A stretch of DNA of 64,000 bases from Donghicola eburneus. GTDB taxonomy: Bacteria > Pseudomonadota > Alphaproteobacteria > Rhodobacterales > Rhodobacteraceae. The position numbers and the translations under genes are program-made. The notes beneath the pieces were generated by a model, which had not been told where the DNA came from, did no database searches, and saw only the letters and a list, made by a program, of their open reading frames with translations. The stretch is from positions 150,585-214,584 of the forward strand of contig NZ_FOXY01000009.1 of assembly GCF_900115865.1 (NCBI RefSeq). Reading direction: 5' to 3'. This document shows positions 1 through 9,372 of the stretch, one piece after another. The first letter of the stretch is position 1. Every line of letters starts with the position of its first letter.

Positions 1-1
1 G

Positions 2-361
2 TCGAACCACAACCAGATGCGCCGCAAGCTGGCGAAAAAGGGCGTCTTCACCAAATCGGAAAACGACACCGAAGTGGGCGCAGCCTATATCAGCTCGCGC
101 ATCGCAGAAGGTGCCTCGTTGGGTCAGGCGCTGGAAGGCACCATCGACGATCTGGACGGCTTCTTCACCTTTGTGACTGGCACCAAGAACGGCTTTGGCG
201 TGGTCCGTGACCCCATCGCCTGCAAACCCGCCGTCATGGCCGAAACCGAAGACTACGTGGCCTTTGCCAGCGAATACCGCGCCTTCGCGGACCTGCCGGG
301 CATAGAGGCCGCCAAGGTCTGGGAACCCGAACCCGCCACTGTCTACTTCTGGGAGCGCTGA
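2..361 (+). CDS. mgsA: N-methylglutamate synthase subunit A (GlxB-like), 3' part
   Basis: The reading frame is open from base 2, so the start lies before the window; about 119 C-terminal residues are visible. They resemble the end of class II glutamine amidotransferase proteins of the GlxB type, which pair with a GXGXG-domain protein and an FMN glutamate-synthase-like protein to form N-methylglutamate synthase. The N-terminal catalytic cysteine of such domains cannot be seen here. The stop is 4 bases before the next gene, so the genes are surely co-transcribed. The assignment rests mainly on this gene order (mgsA-mgsB-mgsC-gmaS); the older name for the same family is GlxB. Confidence 0.82.
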   Translation, partial: SNHNQMRRKLAKKGVFTKSENDTEVGAAYISSRIAEGASLGQALEGTIDDLDGFFTFVTGTKNGFGVVRDPIACKPAVMAETEDYVAFASEYRAFADLPGIEAAKVWEPEPATVYFWER

Positions 362-365
362 TCCA

Positions 366-1049
366 ATGACCACTCTGGATATGTCCACCACCCCCCTGCG
401 CGAGGTCAACGTGACCCTGCAAGAGGCTGCGAAATCCCAATCGAACAGCGCGTTTGAGATCACCAATCCTCGCGGCAGTCACGCGGTCGCTGTGGGCCTT
501 GATGGCCCGCTGTCTGTCACGATCAAAGGCTCGACCGGTTACTACTGCGCGGGCATGAACAAATCCGCGACCATCCGCGTAGAAGGCTCCACCGGCCCCG
601 GCGTTGCGGAAAACATGATGTCCGGCGAAGTCGTCATCGAAGGCGACGCGTCCCAGTACGCAGGCGCGACCGGCCACGGCGGTCTGCTGAATATCAAGGG
701 CAATGCCTCGTCCCGCTGCGGCATCTCAATGAAGGGCATCGACATCGTCGTCCACGGCAACATCGGCCACATGTCTGCATTTATGGCGCAAAAGGGCAAC
801 TTGGTCGTGCTGGGGGATGCTGGAGACGCGCTTGGGGACTCGCTGTACGAAGCGCGCCTGTTTGTGCGTGGCTCCGTCAAATCTCTGGGTGCCGACTGCA
901 TCGAAAAAGAGATGCGCCCCGAGCATCTGGAAATCCTCAAGGACCTGCTGGCCAAGGCGGGTGCGAACGCGAAACCCGAAGAGTTCAAGCGCTATGGCTC
1001 GGCCCGCAAGCTCTACAATTTCAACATCGACCACGCCGACGAATACTGA
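366..1049 (+). CDS. mgsB: N-methylglutamate synthase subunit B (GXGXG domain)
   Basis: A 227-residue protein of the GlxC type. The middle part shows the repetitive glycine pattern of the glutamate synthase alpha-subunit C-terminal beta-helix (GXGXG) domain, for example KGSTGYYCAGMNKSATIRV followed by further G-rich turns. In glutamate synthase this domain is structural and joins the amidotransferase to the synthase centre; here it is a separate subunit. It lies between the amidotransferase-like and the FMN synthase-like genes with short gaps on both sides, as expected for a three-subunit N-methylglutamate synthase that makes N-methylglutamate from glutamate and methylamine. Confidence 0.88.
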   Translation: MTTLDMSTTPLREVNVTLQEAAKSQSNSAFEITNPRGSHAVAVGLDGPLSVTIKGSTGYYCAGMNKSATIRVEGSTGPGVAENMMSGEVVIEGDASQYAGATGHGGLLNIKGNASSRCGISMKGIDIVVHGNIGHMSAFMAQKGNLVVLGDAGDALGDSLYEARLFVRGSVKSLGADCIEKEMRPEHLEILKDLLAKAGANAKPEEFKRYGSARKLYNFNIDHADEY

Positions 1050-1059
1050 GGAGCGCGAC

Positions 1060-2385
1060 ATGGACAAGACACCCCAAACCGATCCGCGCCAGAGCTGGAC
1101 GTTTTCGAACTCGGTAAACTCTGAAATCCGCCGTGCCGCTGCAACCGGCATTTATGACATCCGTGGTGGGGGCGCAAAACGCCGTGTGCCGCACTTTGAC
1201 GATCTGCTGTTCCTTGGCGCATCTATGTCGCGCTACCCGCTAGAAGGCTACCGCGAGAAATGCGACACCTCGGTCACCCTCGGCACCCGTTTCGCCAAGA
1301 AGCCGATCGAGCTGAAAATCCCAATCACCATTGCGGGAATGTCGTTCGGCGCGCTTTCCGGCCACGCCAAAGAAGCCCTTGGTCGCGGCGCGACAATGGC
1401 GGGCACGTCGACCACCACTGGCGATGGCGGCATGACCGAAGAGGAACGTGGGCACTCAGAAAAGCTGGTCTATCAGTACCTTCCCAGCCGCTACGGCATG
1501 AACCCTGACGATCTGCGCCGCGCCGACGCGATCGAGATCGTTGTGGGGCAGGGCGCGAAACCGGGCGGCGGCGGTATGCTGCTGGGTCAAAAGATCACCG
1601 AACGTGTAGCTGGCATGCGCGATCTACCCGTGGGCATCGACCAGCGCTCGGCCTGCCGTCACCCCGACTGGACCGGCCCCGATGATCTGGAGATCAAAAT
1701 CCTCGAGATTCGCGAAATCACCGGCTGGGAGAAGCCGATCTACATCAAGATCGGTGGCGCACGTCCCTACTATGACACCGCTTTGGCGGTCAAAGCAGGC
1801 GCGGATGTGGTCGTTCTGGACGGCATGCAGGGCGGCACGGCTGCGACGCAGGATGTGTTTATCGAACACGTGGGCCAGCCAACTTTGGCGTGCATCCGTC
1901 CCGCCGTTCAGGCGCTTCAGGATCTGGGTATGCACCGCGAAGTCCAGCTGGTCGTGTCGGGCGGCATCCGCTCCGGCGCGGACGTTGCCAAAGCGCTGGC
2001 TTTGGGTGCCGATGCGGTCGCCATCGGCACCGCCGCCTTGATCGCGCTTGGGGACAATGACCCCAAGTGGGAGGCCGAATACCAAGCCTTGGGATCGACC
2101 ACTGGCGCCTATGACGATTGGCACGAGGGCCGCGATCCTGCGGGCATCACCACCCAAGACCCAGAGTTGATGAAGCGTCTGGACCCCACCGCTGCGGGCC
2201 GCCGTTTGCGCAACTACCTGAACGTGATGACGCTGGAATGCCAGACCATCGCGCGCGCTTGCGGCCACAACCACGTGCACAACCTCGAGCCCGAAGATCT
2301 GTGCGCCCTGACCATGGAAGCCGCCGCAATGGCGCAGGTTCCGCTCGCGGGCACCAATTGGTACCCCGGCAAACCCGGCTTCTAA
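1060..2385 (+). CDS. mgsC: N-methylglutamate synthase subunit C (FMN glutamate synthase-like)
   Basis: A 441-residue protein of the GlxD family, homologous to the FMN-binding synthase domain of glutamate synthase. I place the start at ATG 1060 (MDKTPQ), 10 bases after the mgsB stop and preceded by a GAGGAG ribosome site; the frame is open further upstream but that part overlaps mgsB. The TIM-barrel FMN/phosphate region is visible (VVSGGIRSGADVAKALALGA), as is GMQGGTAAT. It should be the catalytic subunit for N-methylglutamate formation. A short GC-rich hairpin follows before gmaS. Confidence 0.88.
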   Translation: MDKTPQTDPRQSWTFSNSVNSEIRRAAATGIYDIRGGGAKRRVPHFDDLLFLGASMSRYPLEGYREKCDTSVTLGTRFAKKPIELKIPITIAGMSFGALSGHAKEALGRGATMAGTSTTTGDGGMTEEERGHSEKLVYQYLPSRYGMNPDDLRRADAIEIVVGQGAKPGGGGMLLGQKITERVAGMRDLPVGIDQRSACRHPDWTGPDDLEIKILEIREITGWEKPIYIKIGGARPYYDTALAVKAGADVVVLDGMQGGTAATQDVFIEHVGQPTLACIRPAVQALQDLGMHREVQLVVSGGIRSGADVAKALALGADAVAIGTAALIALGDNDPKWEAEYQALGSTTGAYDDWHEGRDPAGITTQDPELMKRLDPTAAGRRLRNYLNVMTLECQTIARACGHNHVHNLEPEDLCALTMEAAAMAQVPLAGTNWYPGKPGF

Positions 2386-2398
2386 GAGACACGCCAGC

Positions 2399-2414
2399 GG
2401 GGCCTTTGCGCCCC
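2399..2414 (+). other. intergenic GC hairpin between mgsC and gmaS
   Basis: GGGGC and GCCCC form a 5-bp stem with a 6-base loop. There is no run of T after it, so it is more likely an RNA-processing or partial-attenuation element than a true terminator. Confidence 0.4.
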
Positions 2415-2445
2415 TCTGCAACCAACAGGGAAAAGGGATAATAAT

Positions 2446-3762
2446 ATGAGTAAACTCGCGAAATTTGCCGAAGAGAACGGCGTTAAGTACTTCATGGTCT
2501 CCTACACTGACCTGTTCGGCGGTCAGCGCGCGAAACTGGTCCCCGCCAGCGCCATCGCGGATATGGAAGAGGACGGCGCGGGCTTTGCCGGCTTTGCCAC
2601 TTGGCTTGATCTGACGCCCGCTCACCCCGATATGCTGGCCGTGCCCGACCCCGACGCGGTGATCCAACTGCCTTGGAAACCCGATGTTGCGTGGGTGCCC
2701 GCAGATTGCGTTATGGAAGGCGAGCCCGTTGAACAAGCGCCCCGCAACGTTCTGAAAAAGCTGATTAAAGAGGCATCTGAAGCAGGCCTGCGCGTCAAAA
2801 CTGGCATCGAAGCCGAATTCTTCCTGCTGACGCCCGAAGGCGACAAAATCTCGGACCCCTTCGATACCGCAGAGAAACCCTGCTATGATCAGCAGGCGGT
2901 CATGCGCCGCTACGATGTGATCGCTGAAATCTGCGACTACATGCTCGATCTCGGCTGGGGCCCCTACCAGAACGACCACGAGGACGCGAACGGCCAGTTC
3001 GAAATGAACTGGGAATTCGACGACGCGCTGGTGACCGCCGACCGACATTCGTTCTTCAAGTTCATGGTGAAATCGGTCGCCGAAAAGCACGGCCTGCGTG
3101 CAACCTTCATGCCGAAACCGATCGAAGGTCTGACTGGCAACGGGTGCCATGCGCATATCTCGGTCTGGGATATGGACGGCAAGACCAACGCCTTTGCGGG
3201 CGATGCGGGCGGTCAAATCGGCGAGGTAGGCCTGTCCGAGCAGGGCGGCTTCTTCCTTGGCGGGATCATGAAGCACGCCGAAGCACTGGCCGCGATCACC
3301 AATCCCACCGTGAACAGCTACAAACGGATCAACGCCCCGCGGACCATGTCGGGCGCAACCTGGGCCCCGAATACGGTGACGTGGACCGGCAACAACCGTA
3401 CACACATGGTGCGCGTTCCCGGCGCTGGCCGTTTCGAGTTGCGCTTGCCTGATGGCGCAGTGAACCCCTATCTGCTGCAAGCCGTCATCATCGCGGCGGG
3501 TCTGTCGGGCATCAACGCCAAGGCCGACCCGGGCAAGCGTTGGGACATCGACATGTACGCCGAAGGCCACACCGTCACCGACGCTCCCAAACTGCCCCTG
3601 AACATGCTGGACGCGATCCGCGCATTTGACGCCGACGAAGGGCTCAAGTCAGCTTTGGGAACCGCTTTCTCTGCGTCCTACATCAAGATGAAGCATCAGG
3701 AATGGAACGCGTTTGTCTCGCATTTCTCGGCTTGGGAAAAAGACAACACGCTCGACATCTGA
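2446..3762 (+). CDS. gmaS: gamma-glutamylmethylamide synthetase (type III GS-like)
   Basis: A 438-residue glutamine-synthetase fold enzyme. Metal and substrate motifs are present: GIEAEFFLL, NGCHAHISVWD (ammonia/metal-site histidine) and RFELRLPDGAVNPYLLQA (ATP/glutamate binding near the C terminus). The length and the downstream position after mgsABC match GmaS, which ligates methylamine to glutamate with ATP, the entry step of the N-methylglutamate pathway. GlnT-type glutamine synthetase is the close alternative by sequence; context decides. Start at ATG 2446 with an AAAGGG-like site upstream. A strong terminator follows the stop. Confidence 0.88.
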   Translation: MSKLAKFAEENGVKYFMVSYTDLFGGQRAKLVPASAIADMEEDGAGFAGFATWLDLTPAHPDMLAVPDPDAVIQLPWKPDVAWVPADCVMEGEPVEQAPRNVLKKLIKEASEAGLRVKTGIEAEFFLLTPEGDKISDPFDTAEKPCYDQQAVMRRYDVIAEICDYMLDLGWGPYQNDHEDANGQFEMNWEFDDALVTADRHSFFKFMVKSVAEKHGLRATFMPKPIEGLTGNGCHAHISVWDMDGKTNAFAGDAGGQIGEVGLSEQGGFFLGGIMKHAEALAAITNPTVNSYKRINAPRTMSGATWAPNTVTWTGNNRTHMVRVPGAGRFELRLPDGAVNPYLLQAVIIAAGLSGINAKADPGKRWDIDMYAEGHTVTDAPKLPLNMLDAIRAFDADEGLKSALGTAFSASYIKMKHQEWNAFVSHFSAWEKDNTLDI

Positions 3763-3810
3763 TCCGGTGATCCATCCCATCCGGGGCAGGTTCCCTCCTC
3801 GGATTTCCCT

Positions 3811-3838
3811 GGGTCCGGCATCACGCCGGGCCCTTTTT
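3811..3838 (+). terminator. rho-independent terminator after gmaS
   Basis: GGGTCCGGC and GCCGGGCCC pair (one G-T wobble) around ATCA and are followed by TTTTT. It closes the mgs-gmaS transcript. The stop codon of the convergent regulator gene falls in the loop. Confidence 0.75.
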
Positions 3839-4768
3839 CCGTCTTAGGGCAGAGGGCGCGGTGCCATAAACCTTGCGGTAGGCGTCCGAAAAGTGGGTTT
3901 GACTGGCAAAGCCAGTGATCTGCGCAACCTCGGACAGCGGCATCCGGCTGCCCTCGATCAACTCGCGCGCGGTTTCGAGTCGAATGCGGCGATATTCCTC
4001 CATCATCGAGCGGCCAATAGACTCGACAAACTGCCGGCGCAGCTGTCGCGATGACACACCCGCCAGATCGGCAAGTTGCTCTTGGCTCAGCGGGTCCGCG
4101 ATGTGAGACTCCATCATCTCGAGCGTCGCCATCACGGCATCCGGCACCACGCCGTAGCGAGCAGAGATCGAAGACTGCTGCGGCGCGTCCGCTCCGCGCA
4201 CATCGGTCTGAATAAACCAATCCGAAATTCGCTGCGCAAATCGCGTTCCGTGATCGCGCGCGATGATGGCGTGCATCATATCCAGCGGTGCAGACCCACC
4301 GGCGCACGTGTAGCGGTCGCGGTCGATCACAAACAGGCGGCGCTCCAGCAAGGACACTCCGTCCATCCCTTTGAATGCGTCATAATGATGCCAGTGGACC
4401 GTGAAGCGCCGCCCCGACATCAGCTCTGCTTTAGCAAGCAAAAGGGCACCGCCCGAGATCCCTCCCAATGCCACTCCATTGCGATCCGCCTGCCTCAACC
4501 AAGCGAAAAGGCTTGGATCGTTGATACCCGCCGGATCGCCACCCGCAACCACGAAAAGAATGTCATAAAGCGGTGTAACGTCGCGAAAATACTTGGTTTC
4601 AAACCATGCCCCAATTGAAGATTGCGCGGTCTTTCCAGTGGTAGAGAGCAGGGTCACATCGTAGGCCAAAGACGCCGCAAACATGTTTGCGGCGCGCAAA
4701 GGTTCAAGCGCTGCTGCGGTCGAGAGAAGCGCAAAATCATCCACCAAAAGAAAGCCGATTCGCCTCAT
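3821..4768 (-). CDS. GlxA-family (DJ-1/PfpI + AraC) transcription regulator
   Basis: A 315-residue protein. Residues about 1-185 form a DJ-1/PfpI-like amidotransferase-fold sensing domain (MRRIGFLLVDDFALLSTAAALEPL). Residues about 210-310 form an AraC-type double helix-turn-helix (LADLAGVSSRQLRRQFVESI, then ITGFASQTHFSDAYRKVYG). Such regulators commonly control betaine and methylated-amine genes. It lies convergent to gmaS and divergent from mgdABCD, so it is the natural regulator of one or both operons; the 120-bp gap to mgdA would hold the operator. The ligand is unknown. Confidence 0.85.
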   Translation of the reverse strand: MRRIGFLLVDDFALLSTAAALEPLRAANMFAASLAYDVTLLSTTGKTAQSSIGAWFETKYFRDVTPLYDILFVVAGGDPAGINDPSLFAWLRQADRNGVALGGISGGALLLAKAELMSGRRFTVHWHHYDAFKGMDGVSLLERRLFVIDRDRYTCAGGSAPLDMMHAIIARDHGTRFAQRISDWFIQTDVRGADAPQQSSISARYGVVPDAVMATLEMMESHIADPLSQEQLADLAGVSSRQLRRQFVESIGRSMMEEYRRIRLETARELIEGSRMPLSEVAQITGFASQTHFSDAYRKVYGTAPSALRRKKGPA

Positions 4769-4888
4769 ATCTCGCCCCTCAGCCCGATGCTTCTATTCGC
4801 GGCCATTTTACTGAGAATAACGTCCAATAGAAAGAAGAAGCCCTGCGCAAACACCGATAAAACAGACGTCATACGAAGGAGAGAAAGT

Positions 4889-6139
4889 ATGAGATTCTCT
4901 GGATTTAAGGTCTTTAAGGAGGCGGTGACCGGCCACAAGGGCTGGAAGCCCCTTTGGGGGAACCCCGAGCCGAAAAAGTCCTACGATATTATCATCGTTG
5001 GCGGTGGCGGGCACGGCTTGGCGACGGCCTATCATCTGGCCGCGACCTACGGGCTAGAAAACATCGCGGTGCTCGAGAAAAGCTGGCTTGGGTCGGGCAA
5101 CATCGGGCGCAACACGACGATCATCCGGTCGAACTACATGCTGCCGGGCAACCAGCCATTCTACGAATTTTCGATGAAGCTCTGGGAGAGCCAAGAGCAG
5201 GATCTGAACTTCAACTCGATGGTCAGCCAGCGTTCGATTATAAACTTATGCCACACGGACGCGCAGCGTGATGCTTACCGCCGCCGTGGCAACGCGATGC
5301 ACTTATCAGGCGCCGGCGGCACATTGCTGTCGCAAGACGATCTGCGCGAGATGGTGCCCTTCTTGAACTTTGACAACGCCCGCTTCCCGATCAAGGGCGG
5401 CCTGATGCAGAAGCGCGCAGGCACGGCCCGTCACGACGGTGTTGCGTGGGGTTACGCGCGCGCAGCAGACATGCGCGGTGTAGACCTGATCCAGAATTGC
5501 GAAGTCACCGGCTTCCGTATTGAAGACGGCAAAATGTTAGGGGTCGAAACCTCTCGTGGCTACATCGGCGCCAAAAAGGTTGGCGTGGCTGTGGCAGGAT
5601 CCTCGTCGCGTGTCATGGCGATGGCAGGCATGCGACTTCCGATCGAGAGCCACGTCCTGCAAGCCTTTGTTTCCGAGGGCTTAAAACCAACCATTCCCGG
5701 CGTCATCACCTTTGGCGCAGGCCACTTCTATGTCAGCCAGTCGGACAAGGGCGGGCTGGTTTTTGGCGGCGATATTGACGGCTACAATTCCTATGCACAG
5801 CGCGGCAACCTGCCCGTGGTCGAAGATGTGGTCGAAGGCGGCATGGCCCTGATGCCCATGATCGGCCGTGCGCGCCTACTGCGCAGCTGGGGCGGCATCA
5901 TGGACATGTCCATGGACGGCTCCCCGATCATCGACAAGACCCATATCGACGGCCTCTATCTGAACGCGGGCTGGTGCTATGGCGGGTTCAAGGCGACCCC
6001 GGCCTCTGGCTACTGCTTTGCCCATCTCTTGGCCACCGACACGCCGCACGAGACCGCGACCGCCTACCGACTGGACCGGTTCGCGCGCGGCTATGTCATC
6101 GACGAAAAGGGCGTTGGCGCCCAACCCAACCTGCACTGA
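4889..6139 (+). CDS. mgdA: N-methylglutamate dehydrogenase subunit A (sarcosine oxidase beta-like)
   Basis: A 416-residue FAD-dependent amine dehydrogenase, beta subunit of the heterotetrameric sarcosine oxidase family. Near the N terminus is the Rossmann motif YDIIIVGGGGHGLATAYHLA, and the C terminus has GWCYGGFKATPASG, typical of this family's flavin site. I start at ATG 4889 because of a good AAGGAGAG site 6-13 bases upstream; the frame is open further upstream without a better start. It heads the mgdABCD-folD-purU operon. Substrate is inferred from context to be N-methylglutamate; plain sarcosine oxidase is the alternative. Confidence 0.87.
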   Translation: MRFSGFKVFKEAVTGHKGWKPLWGNPEPKKSYDIIIVGGGGHGLATAYHLAATYGLENIAVLEKSWLGSGNIGRNTTIIRSNYMLPGNQPFYEFSMKLWESQEQDLNFNSMVSQRSIINLCHTDAQRDAYRRRGNAMHLSGAGGTLLSQDDLREMVPFLNFDNARFPIKGGLMQKRAGTARHDGVAWGYARAADMRGVDLIQNCEVTGFRIEDGKMLGVETSRGYIGAKKVGVAVAGSSSRVMAMAGMRLPIESHVLQAFVSEGLKPTIPGVITFGAGHFYVSQSDKGGLVFGGDIDGYNSYAQRGNLPVVEDVVEGGMALMPMIGRARLLRSWGGIMDMSMDGSPIIDKTHIDGLYLNAGWCYGGFKATPASGYCFAHLLATDTPHETATAYRLDRFARGYVIDEKGVGAQPNLH

Positions 6140-6148
6140 GGCCACCTG

Positions 6149-6430
6149 ATGTTGATCCCTCATCCCTTGCTTGGTCTGCGCGACGCGCAAGAGTTCACGT
6201 ATTACGGCGACGCCGCGCTGATGAACCGCCCCGACCCAAACGCCGAAACCGCCGAAGCGGATTTCTGCGACTACGTTTTTCTACGCGACAACCCCGCTGG
6301 TGTGCATCGCGAACTGTGGTTCCACGAACAGGGCGACCGCTCTTGGCTCGTCGTGACCCGCAATACCGTCACACACGAAATCCTAAGCGCCGAATTGGCA
6401 ACAGACGTCAAATCCCGAGGTGCGAAATGA
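6149..6430 (+). CDS. mgdB: N-methylglutamate dehydrogenase subunit B (sarcosine oxidase delta-like)
   Basis: A 93-residue SoxD-like small subunit. It begins with the family pattern MLIPHPLLGLRDAQEFTYYGDA and has FLRDNPAGVHRELWFHEQGDRSWL. In sarcosine oxidase delta subunits a zinc site is made by cysteines and a histidine; here only one cysteine (FCDYVF) is visible, so the metal site appears reduced, which may be normal for the N-methylglutamate dehydrogenase branch. It is 9 bases after mgdA and overlaps mgdC by ATGA. Confidence 0.85.
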   Translation: MLIPHPLLGLRDAQEFTYYGDAALMNRPDPNAETAEADFCDYVFLRDNPAGVHRELWFHEQGDRSWLVVTRNTVTHEILSAELATDVKSRGAK

Positions 6431-9372
6431 CCCGTTTGACCGGCGGTCTGATCGACCGCTCCAAGCCCCTGCACTTTACCTTCAACGGGCAGGGCTACAA
6501 AGGCTACGCTGGCGACACGCTGGCCTCGGCTTTGTTGGCCAATGGTGTGCAGCTGATGGGCCGCAGCTTCAAATACCACCGTCCGCGCGGCGTCTTCTCC
6601 GCCGGGTCCGAGGAACCGAATGCGCTGGTCACTCTGCGAGATGGTGCGCGATCAGAGCCGAACACCCGCGCGACAGTAACCGAGTTGTACGATGGCCTGA
6701 CCGCCAAATCACAAAACCACATCGGCCCGCTGGACCGCGATCTCTTGGCGCTCAACGACCGCCTTGCGCCCTTCTTTGCCGCAGGGTTCTATTACAAGAC
6801 CTTCATGTGGCCGCGTGCTTTCTGGGAAAAGCTTTACGAACCCGCGATCCGCAAAGCCGCAGGTCTTGGCGAATTGTCGATGTTGCCGGACCCAGATGCC
6901 TATGACAAAGGCTTCCTGCATTGCGACGTACTCATCGTCGGCGCTGGCGCAGCGGGATTGTCCGCTGCTCTGACCGCAGGACGGGCAGGGGCCAAAGTGA
7001 TCCTCGCGGACGAAGATTTCCAGGTCGGTGGCCGTCTTCTGGCTGAAAGCGATCTATTGGACGAGGCGCCAGCCTCTGATTGGGTCAACCGCACGCTGGC
7101 TGAGCTAGACAGCCTGCCAAACGTTCGCATCATGCCGCGCACCACTGTCTTTGGCACCTACGACCACGGCATCTATGGCGCGGTCGAGAAGGTTGCAGAT
7201 CATCTGCCTGTGCCCGGCAATCATGTCCGCCAAACCCTATGGCGGATTACGGCGAAATCCTGCGTTCTAGCCGCTGGTGCGATTGAGCGGCACATTCCCT
7301 TTGCCGACAATGACCGCCCCGGGATCATGTTGTCGGGGGCCACGCGTGCCTATGCCAACCGATGGGCGGCCGCACCGGTCAAGTCTCCTTCGGATCCCGT
7401 TGCCATCTTTACCAACGGCGACGATGGGCACCGCACCGCGCTGGACCTGATCGCCAAGGGCGCGCCCGTGCTTGGGGTCATCGACACCCGCGAGGATGCT
7501 CCGAAATTCGGGGACTATCAGCTTTTCTCTGGCAGCACCGTCACCGGCTCAAAGGGGCGGCTAGGCCTAACCAGCATCCAAATTACCCGCAACGGCCAGT
7601 CATCTTGGCACGATGTGGGCGCTCTGGCTGTGGGCGGCGGCTGGAACCCCAATGTGCATTTGTCCTCGCACCATCGCGGGCGGCCCGTTTGGGACGACAC
7701 CCTGCTCGCCTTTGTTCCCAGCCCGAATGGCCCCAAGGGAATGCATCCTGCTGGCGCCGCCGCAGGCCAAGGGGGCACGCAGGCCTCTCTGACAGACGGT
7801 ATGCGCGCTGCGCTGGCTGCCCTGACCGAGATCGGCGTTATGGGTGCGGAAATTACACTACCCAAGGCCGAGAACCGCCCCAGCGCGCAAGAGGCCTACT
7901 GGCATGTCCCCGGCAAAAAACGCGCCTGGGTCGATTTTCAGAACGACGTGACCGTCAAGGACATCGCCCTGTCGCACAAGGAGAACATGCGCTCGGTCGA
8001 GCATCTGAAGCGTTGGACAACTTTGGGGATGGCAACCGATCAGGGCAAGACCTCTAACATCTCGGCGTTGGCTGTGATGGCTGAACTCAGCGGCGCGACG
8101 ATCCCAGAGACCGGTACGACGATCTTCCGCCCGCCTTACACCGGCGTTTCGCTGGCCGTGTTGGGCGGCGGCGACACCGGCAAACACTTCCGCCCAACCC
8201 GACTGACCCCGACCCACCACTGGGCCGAGTCTCAAGGCGCGGAATTCGTCGAAGTTGGTGCATGGATGCGCGCGCAATACTTCCCACAGGACGGCGAAAC
8301 CCACTGGCGTCAGTCGGTCGACCGCGAAGTCAAAGCTGTCCGCTCGAGCGTTGGCCTGTGTGATGTGACGACCCTTGGCAAAATCGACGTCCAAGGCGCA
8401 GATGCGGGCGAATTCCTGAACCGCGTCTACGCCAACATGATGGGGACGCTCAAGGTTGGTATGGTCCGATACGGCTTGATGCTGCGCGAGGATGGACACC
8501 TGTATGATGACGGCACCTGTGCCCGCCTGTCCGAAGAACACTACGTGGTGACAACCACCACAGCCAACGCGGGCCCTGTATATCGGAACATGGAATTCGC
8601 GCACCAATGCTTGTGGCCGGAACTGGATGTTCAGCTGATCTCGACCACGGATGCGTGGGCCCAGATCGCAGTCGCGGGCCCAAAATCCCGCGAACTCCTG
8701 AGCCGGATTGTCGATGACTTTGACATCTCGAACGAGGCGTTCCCCTTCATGGCCTGTTCGGAACTGACAATCTGCAAAGGACTGCGGGCGCGTCTGTTCC
8801 GGATCTCTTTCTCGGGCGAATTGGCTTATGAAATCGCAGTACCCGCGCGCTACGGTCACGCCCTGATGGAGCGCTTGATAGAGCAGGGGCGCGACCTTGG
8901 TGCGACCCCCTATGGGACAGAGGCGCTTGCCGTCCTTCGGATTGAGAAGGGGCACGCGGCAGGCGCAGAACTGAACGGGCAGACCACAGCAGCGATGCTC
9001 GGGTTGGGCAAAATGGTGTCCGCCAAAAAGGACTCGATCGGCGCGGTGATGTCCCGCCGCGAAGGTCTGGCAAAGGACACCCGCCGTCTGGTTGGACTGA
9101 AACCTGTCAATGGCGCGATGCAAGTTCGGGCGGGTTCGCACCTATTCACCAAGGGTACAGAGCAAAACCTGTCAACCGACCAAGGTTGGGTCACTTCGTC
9201 CTGTTATTCGCCCCATGTGGGCGGCTACATCGCCCTAGGGTATCTCGTAAATGGCGATACCCGCCAAGGCGAGATCATATCCGCGGCCAACCCTCTCGAA
9301 AGGCAAGAATTCGATGTCGAAGTCGTCTCGGCCCATTTCGTTGATCCCGAAGGAGTACGTCTCCGTGACTGA
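6427..9372 (+). CDS. mgdC: N-methylglutamate dehydrogenase subunit C (sarcosine oxidase alpha-like)
   Basis: A 981-residue SoxA-like subunit. Domain order: an N-terminal ferredoxin-like domain (residues about 15-95, with GRSFKYHRPRGVFSAGSEEPNA), a pyridine-nucleotide disulfide oxidoreductase domain with a dinucleotide motif (VLIVGAGAAGLSAALTAGRA), and a C-terminal GcvT-like tetrahydrofolate domain (from about residue 600, with GELAYEIAVPA and EALAVLRIEKGH). The fold transfers the methyl-derived C1 to tetrahydrofolate as methylene-THF. Start at ATG 6427 overlapping the mgdB stop (ATGA); a longer frame runs through mgdB but is not needed. Confidence 0.88.
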   Translation: MTRLTGGLIDRSKPLHFTFNGQGYKGYAGDTLASALLANGVQLMGRSFKYHRPRGVFSAGSEEPNALVTLRDGARSEPNTRATVTELYDGLTAKSQNHIGPLDRDLLALNDRLAPFFAAGFYYKTFMWPRAFWEKLYEPAIRKAAGLGELSMLPDPDAYDKGFLHCDVLIVGAGAAGLSAALTAGRAGAKVILADEDFQVGGRLLAESDLLDEAPASDWVNRTLAELDSLPNVRIMPRTTVFGTYDHGIYGAVEKVADHLPVPGNHVRQTLWRITAKSCVLAAGAIERHIPFADNDRPGIMLSGATRAYANRWAAAPVKSPSDPVAIFTNGDDGHRTALDLIAKGAPVLGVIDTREDAPKFGDYQLFSGSTVTGSKGRLGLTSIQITRNGQSSWHDVGALAVGGGWNPNVHLSSHHRGRPVWDDTLLAFVPSPNGPKGMHPAGAAAGQGGTQASLTDGMRAALAALTEIGVMGAEITLPKAENRPSAQEAYWHVPGKKRAWVDFQNDVTVKDIALSHKENMRSVEHLKRWTTLGMATDQGKTSNISALAVMAELSGATIPETGTTIFRPPYTGVSLAVLGGGDTGKHFRPTRLTPTHHWAESQGAEFVEVGAWMRAQYFPQDGETHWRQSVDREVKAVRSSVGLCDVTTLGKIDVQGADAGEFLNRVYANMMGTLKVGMVRYGLMLREDGHLYDDGTCARLSEEHYVVTTTTANAGPVYRNMEFAHQCLWPELDVQLISTTDAWAQIAVAGPKSRELLSRIVDDFDISNEAFPFMACSELTICKGLRARLFRISFSGELAYEIAVPARYGHALMERLIEQGRDLGATPYGTEALAVLRIEKGHAAGAELNGQTTAAMLGLGKMVSAKKDSIGAVMSRREGLAKDTRRLVGLKPVNGAMQVRAGSHLFTKGTEQNLSTDQGWVTSSCYSPHVGGYIALGYLVNGDTRQGEIISAANPLERQEFDVEVVSAHFVDPEGVRLRD

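Noticed and set aside
1624..3570. Long open frame on the minus strand (648 codons) opposite mgsC and gmaS
   Set aside because: It is the antisense shadow of two clear genes with high GC third positions; the product has no recognisable domain.
5974..6426. Upstream extension of mgdC
   Set aside because: It overlaps mgdA and mgdB in another frame; ATG 6427 with ATGA coupling and full family length is sufficient.
7858..9141. 427-codon minus-strand frame opposite mgdC
   Set aside because: Antisense shadow of a well-supported gene; composition rich in Arg, His and Gly as in other shadows.
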